NCBI GenBank assembly: GCA_002633005.1
Contig: NMRA01000043.1
Coordinates: forward strand, 439,229 to 503,228
Source of the DNA: Phoronis australis
Taxonomy: Eukaryota; Phoronida; Phoronidae
Reading direction: 5' to 3'
Length of the DNA stretch: 64,000 bases
Numbering within the stretch: the first letter of the stretch is position 1; each line of letters starts with the position of its first letter. This document shows positions 58,605-64,000 of the stretch, one piece after another. The notes below the pieces were generated by a model, which did no database searches, had not been told where the DNA came from, and was given only the letters and a program-made list of their open reading frames with translations. The position numbers were made by a program, and so were the translations under genes.

Positions 58605-58860
58605 GACCGCCTATTACTTTTATGGCTAGACTTGATTTTTGCCAATTTGGTTTTGCAAAGAAGTGACAGTTCACTATAGGCCATGCTCTGCGAATAAAAT
58701 GACATGACGTGGCAACTCATGTTATAGAGCCTGCTCTTAAGCAAAAGCTGTCCATGTTTTTCAACTCCAGAAATCACAACTGGTTTGACTGACGAAGAAT
58801 TTGAGACGAATTTCACAATGGTTACTGGTACAAATAAAAACTTCTTGTCACGGAGGGCAG
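58605..58860 (+). repeat. Dispersed repeat I, copy 2
   Basis: GCTCTGCGAATAAAATGACATGACGTGGCAA, TTCAACTCCAGAAATCAC and TTTGAGACGAATTTCACAATGG align with 40990-41235. It ends about 40 bp before the first exon of the second gene. Confidence 0.55.
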
Positions 58861-58900
58861 GTTTCACAATAGTCACTTTAAATGCCTGACGAAGTGAACC

Positions 58901-59026
58901 ATGTTGCTATTAGGTGAAGTCGTGGCGACTGGTGACGTGAACTTGGATTCGACAACCGAGAGCACCCGTCGGCCTTCTCAGGACAATGCTTTTGAGACCG
59001 CGTCTGCGAGTAAGACTGATCAACAG
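58901..59026 (+). CDS. Unidentified gene, exon 1
   Basis: 42 codons, MLLLGEVVATGDVNLD to SKTDQQ; GTAAAG donor, phase 0. Confidence 0.5.
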
Positions 59027-62000
59027 GTAAAGTTCATATCAGTTAACTCAACGCAAAAAGCAGTAAATTAGATATGCATGTATTCTAACTGTACTGAGGT
59101 CAAAGTTGATATTGGTATGTAATACGACGTATACAGTACTAAACCCTTTCCCGATACTTGCGCCTATATACAACATGACTGCATTTTTACACAAAGAGAT
59201 TTTTCATAAGTGTTTCTCATGAAGGCGCATGCACTAAGTTACACAAGGGGCTATTTCTGGAATATGTGTCGGGTCTTGCCAGGACGACATTTCCAATGAT
59301 AGAATTTTCTACGCTCCCATTTCAAACAGTTAAGTGTACATTCTTAGAGACTTTGTACTTTTGTCCAAGTGATTTATAATTATTTTTCAGCTATTTCAGA
59401 TATAGTTGTGTTGAGCTCTAAGACCAGATTTCTGACATGAGTTTTGAGTCAACTTTCCTGAAAAAAATACCTGGTGTTGTTCTTGGATTTGCGTCCATTT
59501 CGCCGCTGTTAAGCTGTGAATGTTGAATTCTTAATCGAAGCGCTTTGGAGTTTATATAAACATTACGACGCTCATTAAATTAATCAACGAATCACGTGAT
59601 ATTCAAATCTCAGGCTGCGCCAACTTTGAAAGACATTACTTTGGTTTCTATGTTTGAGACGAAATGTTCTTTGGGTTTTATTACGACGATTTCCTACATT
59701 ACTCAAGAGTGGAGTTCGTTAAGAGTTTCAACGGGAAGATTCGCCTTCCAGAAGTTTGTGATTTCGTTTAGGTGTAAATAACACTGCGTAGGACATACGA
59801 ATGTTTATACTCAATTGTTTCACATATAATCGTGTGTGTATGTATGTGTCACATACTGATCATAGGCTTGATTTACCATCAAATAATGTTTCTATCGAAA
59901 AGTTGTCTTTTCTCAGTGTTCAAAATTTTCTAGTGGGACACCTAATGGTTAGCCTCCACAAGATTTGAGACACAGTTCATAAACGCACGACAGTTGCAAT
60001 AAATCACGACTTCAAGCGGGTTTATTATCATATTATTCGGGTTGATTTGAAAGCAAATATTTCATGCAGGGTGAAAAAATCCAGTTAGAGAAAAGCAACC
60101 CACCTTACCCGCAACTGTTGTCGGCGTTCAATTTTGGAGTGAAAAATTCTTCAGGTGGACTTTTCATCGAAACAAAGGACGTGCACGAGGTCAGTAAACT
60201 GTAAAGAACTTGTTGTGTTAAGTATTGTCAGTATTGCTACGTCAGTAAACTGTAAAGAACTTGTTGTGTTAAGTATTGTCAGTATTGCTACGTCAGTAAA
60301 CTGTAAAGAACTTGTTGTGTTAAGTATTGTCAGTATTGCTACGTCAGTATTGTCAGTATTGCTACGTCAGTAACGCCAGGATACAAGTGTTCCACCTCTT
60401 TACTTTGGAAGAAAATACGGATTTTTTGATCTGGGTAACCCAAGTACAAAACTGAAGGGTGCTGTTTTAACCCAGTTTAATTTTGAACATTCAAACACTT
60501 CAATTGCAGTTTGCAGCTTTAAATGTTGAGCATTACCTTAGCATAAATTTACAACTAAAACGACATTAAAGTCTTTTTCGTTAGGAAAAGCGGAAAAAGA
60601 AAAAGAAACGGGTAGATTCGACTTCGCGGTCGTCATCACGAGAAACGAGTTCTGGCACCAACGAGGGAGTCACGTAAGAGTTTTAGCCTATTTAACATTG
60701 AAAAATGTATAATACTGATCCATGCATGGTTGGCGTTATTCAGTGGAGAAAACTGGTTGGGGCCCCTGCAAGTGACTATTGTCATGCTTTCTAAAATGAT
60801 TAAAATGAAACTGTAACAATTCGAAACTGAAAAGAAGTGTATGGCCATTCGAATTGTACTTCATTACCTCGAAAAAAGCCACAGTTTTACACCCCCTGTA
60901 ATATTCCACGTAAGAAAAACGTCTTCAACATTCTTAAGTGCGGTTGTCCAGTTATTATAAATTTGCATCGCTACAGAACTTTGTGTTGTGAATATTAAAA
61001 GGTTTCCTGACTGAAGCATTCCTCTTTAATTAAAGAAAACGAAAGCGTTCTAAATATGGTGACCCTGTGTCTGACTCCCTCGACCACCATCGACGCCGAA
61101 TGCACCGCAAGAAGAAACGCCGCCTTCACCGCCGGGCAAAGTCCCAGGATCGTCGCCCGTGCAGTGCCGAATCTAGCACGTCTGAGGAGGCAGCAGGCCG
61201 TCGTCACTGGCCGTCATGCGAGTGCCTGCACCAACGTCAGCCCTGGTGCACGACACCATTGCCAAGGGTGAGACTCGAAAGAAGTTATAACAAGGGGCAT
61301 ATTTTTAGAAACACGGTCCTTTTTCCACTACTAACAGCATTTTACCCTTAAACGAACACAACGATTACGTTGGTATACAGACACGATGACGTTTTACACT
61401 TGACATGCACAGTAGTTTTCACAATTTTCCATTTAATTTTGTTTTTTCGTTAGTTCAAAATATGGTTTGTCCTATGGCCACTGCGTCTAATCTGCTGAAC
61501 AAAACAATGTTACTATCGCTGTTTTTGTTTCTTTTCAAAACTGCGATATGTCACGACGGTAAAGGAGGCCTTTGCGACTGTAATTTTCCAGTTTGATTCA
61601 TCAAGATGACGAAAGAGAGGTTGAAAAAGGCCCCTTTGTGGCTGTAATTTTCCAGTTTGATTCATGAAGTTGACGACGCAAACGTTAAAACAACACAAAC
61701 AAGTGGAAATCTTTCCCGAATTGCAAGAAATCAGTCTATAGTCATCATTCAAAAATTGACCCCAGTGAATTATATTTGGTTCATAAGTGATCATACGATA
61801 TTGCAAAAAGAACACATGAATTTCCATTGAATACCCGGCCGGATCGACTCATTATCCAGCGAGTCCAGGCAGCTTATTGTCATATCTTTTGTGTTGCTTG
61901 GAGCACAAGTTTAATCTATGAAGATAATTGACTGCACACTGCTTTACTTATCAGTCAAGCAGCTGAAGTCAGTTCAATTTTGATGTACATATACCATGTC

Positions 62001-62564
62001 ATGGTGAACATTTTTTATGGCTCGAACACAGATTTCGGTTATTTTTATGCTCTGTATATTTGTGAGATCATTAATTCTTGATTATTTCCAAAAGTAGCTT
62101 TACACGTTGATAGACAGTGTTGTTTATTACATTTTGTGAACCTGTTCGGAACGCTCTATTAACTCTGTAAATACTCTTGAATGATTATCGCTGACCGAAA
62201 TAAGTCCAGACGCCTCCGGCTTAGTGTTTCGAATAATAGAAGCCTGGGTTTCTGGAGCTCGCCTGTGCATTGGTTGATGTAGAAGTTAGTGTAAATGACA
62301 AATTCATGTAATGGATGTTACGTGATCTTAACGAAAAACTATCAAGCCATGTTGATTCGTCAAATTTCATGTTTGAATTTTCACCAAAATATACTTTTTC
62401 AACCCAAAGTTTCATTTTTTTACAACCATTTTCCAATTTCAGTGTTCCTGCATGATGGTACCTCTGTGTAGAGTTTACTGTCAGTCATGCGGTATATCAC
62501 AGTTTCAAACCTGCTCTACCAACCCGTCGACGAGCACAGCTGACTACATGTTGATGAAAGACGG
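58901..62564 (+). CDS. Unidentified gene, five exons, continuing beyond
   Basis: Five exons join in phase with GT-AG borders: 58901-59026, 60070-60189, 60585-60673, 61036-61267 and 62443-62564 (about 229 residues so far, phase 2 at the end). Exon 1 may instead be internal, since TTAG at 58910-58913 could act as an acceptor; I chose the ATG at 58901 (context AACCATGT). The protein begins with a Thr/Ser-rich stretch, then GEKIQLEKSNPPYPQLLSAF, a Lys/Ser-rich exon (EKRKKKKKRVDSTSRSSSRE) and a strongly basic block (HHRRRMHRKKKRRLHRRAKS) resembling a nuclear-localisation or cytoplasmic polybasic region. A Cys-rich segment follows (CECLHQRQPWC; CSCMMVPLCRVYCQSCG). I recognise no family. The downstream exons must lie after 62564, perhaps outside the window. 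Confidence 0.6.
60070..60189 (+). CDS. Unidentified gene, exon 2
   Basis: 40 codons after TTTCATGCAG, to FIETKDVHE; the donor GTCAGTAA is the first base of a 51-bp tandem repeat. Confidence 0.6.
60190..60372 (+). repeat. 51-bp minisatellite starting at a splice donor
   Basis: Three full units and a partial one of GTCAGTAAACTGTAAAGAAC followed by TTGTTGTGTTAAGTATTGTC and AGTATTGCTAC. The first GT is the exon 2 donor. Confidence 0.95.
60585..60673 (+). CDS. Unidentified gene, exon 3
   Basis: After TTTTTCGTTAG; Lys-rich then Ser-rich; GTAAGA donor, phase 2. Confidence 0.6.
61036..61267 (+). CDS. Unidentified gene, exon 4
   Basis: After TTTAATTAAAG; 77 codons of Arg/Lys/His-rich sequence then CECLHQRQPWC; GTGAGA donor, phase 0. 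GC-richer than its surroundings. Confidence 0.65.
61569..61680 (+). repeat. 64-bp direct duplication
   Basis: CTGTAATTTTCCAGTTTGATTCAT(C/G)AAG recurs 64 bases later with small changes. It lies in the intron between exons 4 and 5 of the unidentified gene. Confidence 0.85.
62443..62564 (+). CDS. Unidentified gene, exon 5
   Basis: After TTTCCAATTTCAG; 40 codons with six cysteines; GTAAGG donor, phase 2. Confidence 0.6.
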
Positions 62565-63500
62565 GTAAGGAGGTAGTAAACGAAACTAATCCTTTACGGA
62601 GCGGGGAAATGGGGTAAAAAATCATGGTCACGATCGGGCCGGGAGGGGCGAATGTGGGGGCGAGTGTAGCGGCGCATGTGGAGCAGACTTTAAGACAGGG
62701 CACCTAGATTTCATTTTTTTACATGTTATTTAAACAATATAAAGATCTATCACTATTTTAGATGAAATCCAGTTCGAGTAAATGAACATTCTAATCCAGT
62801 TCCTGGCCAATTTACCCGTTGAACTTCGTTACCCTAATAACACAAAATTGGATAAAATTTAATCCACGGAGCCGAACTGATTTCATACCGTAGTTAGCTT
62901 TTGTTCCGTGAATAATAACGTAATTGTCAACTTATTCAGATATCACTGTGCACTCTGAACACACAGTCTTCTTATTAAAACACTGCACAATCGTTTGTAG
63001 TATGGGAACTTCGTTTTTTGAAAATATTATTTTTGCTTTGAATAGCTTGCTTTCAATTTGACAAAGTCTGCTGTCTTGTATTCAGAAACTATTGGGTTTC
63101 AACCATGACTCTGGTTATTACGTTTCATAGATTCCTTTTTACACTATTATCGAGACTATGCCCTGTAACCTTTTGTACACATGGGGATTTGCAACTCACC
63201 CCCTTGTTTAGTAATTGAGTGGTTATGCGAATTGTATTTCGTCTAGATGTAATTTATGTTAATAGAAGTTATAGCACGGATAGCTGTGCATACTGTATTT
63301 TTGGGTGCATTCGCGTGCTGGGACCGCATTTGACCTTAATCGCGGAATTGCAGTGGTACATATTGTTATGTAATCAAGCTGGGGTTTACCACGTGATGAC
63401 GATGGAAATCTAGTTGACTTTTTGTTATGTGAATTCATCTTTAATCTATATCAAGGTTCTTTGTCGTGTTGTTTGCTTATCCGAATTTCATTAGCTATAG
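62565..63500. other. Intron or intergenic DNA after exon 5
   Basis: No exon or repeat recognised. Confidence 0.4.
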
Positions 63501-63512
63501 CTTTTGTAGCTA

Positions 63513-63570
63513 GAGAGTGTGAATGTGTGTGTGTGGGTAAGCGTGTGCGTGTGCGCGCGCGCGTGTGTGT
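63513..63570 (+). repeat. GT/GC-rich microsatellite
   Basis: Interrupted (TG)n and (CG)n runs, GTGTGAATGTGTGTGTGTGG through GCGCGCGCGTGTGTGT. Confidence 0.9.
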
Positions 63571-63676
63571 AGGGTAAAATTTCGTAAGCACTTATGTCAA
63601 ATAAATTTGGCAATGGCTAATCTAAATATACGTTTTTGATGAACTACAGGGGCCATATGGTCAATGTGGGATATGA

Positions 63677-64000
63677 AATTTTCCAAAATTGCAGAACAAA
63701 TTGATCACGTGGGGTCTGTCTTTCATTGAAAAATTATTTGAAAATGAGATTCAGTCAAAACATTCTGATGAAAAAAGTAATTACATTATTCTGTCCGTAA
63801 TAATTGAGAAAAAGTATGGTATAACAGTAATTAAAATATATAGAACTAATCCTGATGACCAAGATTTCTATTCTGATGTTGATATTTTGAAAAATATTGA
63901 TACAGATTTCATAATCAGGTGCGGTGATTGGAATTTAATTCAGGATTTTGAATTAGATATTTACTCATATTCGGACTTGAATAACCCTAGTGCTAGAGAA
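63677..64000 (+). mobile_element. LINE ORF2 endonuclease domain, cut by window end
   Basis: An open frame of 108 codons with features of the APE-like endonuclease of L1/Tx1-type LINEs. YGITVIKIYRTNPDDQDFY corresponds to the strand carrying the family's Y-x-PN motif (here RTNP). DTDFIIRCGDWNLIQDFELD holds the GDWN catalytic motif (Asp and Asn present). An in-frame stop at 63674-63676 precedes it, and an earlier domain start is not seen in frame, so the copy is probably 5'-truncated or frameshifted. It continues past the window. It has no tie to the LINE fragment at 47 kb, which lacks this region. Confidence 0.82.

Noticed and set aside
58550-58876. 108-codon minus ORF
   Set aside because: It lies across repeat I, and the other copy of the repeat has frame breaks.
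61056-61351. Plus-strand ORFs of 71 and 94 codons
   Set aside because: They read exon 4 of the unidentified gene in an unspliced way: the 94-codon ORF shares its frame and runs on into the intron, while the 71-codon ORF is in another frame.

Overview
This window is nuclear DNA from an animal. It shows small coding exons with GT-AG introns of 0.5-5 kb, AT-rich intergenic sequence, LINE fragments of the APE-endonuclease type, many MITE-like DNA transposons and several minisatellites. There are no bacterial-style operons and no large uninterrupted ORFs. The transposon mix suggests a marine invertebrate, perhaps an invertebrate deuterostome, but the species cannot be fixed from the sequence. Most short ORFs are chance or repeat-derived.

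Layout. 1-13.6 kb is a transposon graveyard dominated by one non-autonomous family, called here the GCCC family (copies A0-A4, relative C). Copies insert at TA, end in CCGTAA(T/A)CGTTCGGGTTAAC inverted repeats and carry arrays of TTAA(C/G)CGCCC motifs just inside both ends. Three elements are nested like dolls: a hAT-like element (B1, 8631-13617) holds A3 (8740-12998), which holds A4 in reverse (10253-12068). 13.6-25 kb is mostly unique AT-rich DNA with a 40-bp minisatellite, MITE pairs and reverse copies of a CTAGTGGC repeat. 25.3-32.8 kb may hold a minus-strand membrane-protein gene (tentative), with a further GCCC-like element (D) in its largest intron. 33.4-34.8 kb is a direct duplication whose second copy starts right after a single N and may be an assembly artefact. 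38.5-39.6 kb has an interleaved duplication with a possible tiny secreted-peptide gene on the minus strand.

The one gene identified with confidence is an ELMO-domain (ELMOD1/2-type) gene on the plus strand, with seven coding exons between 41966 and 55087. Every splice phase fits and they give a 307-residue protein expected to act as a GTPase-activating protein for ARF/ARL GTPases. Its introns hold a SINE, a higher-order tandem repeat (44.8-46.5 kb), a LINE 3' fragment, a hAT-like MITE (B2) and several minisatellites.

A second plus-strand gene (58901-62564 and probably beyond the window) has five phase-consistent exons. They encode a polar, then strongly basic, then Cys-rich N-terminal region that I could not identify. 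The window ends inside the endonuclease domain of a LINE ORF2 (63677-64000). The genes show no evident functional link.
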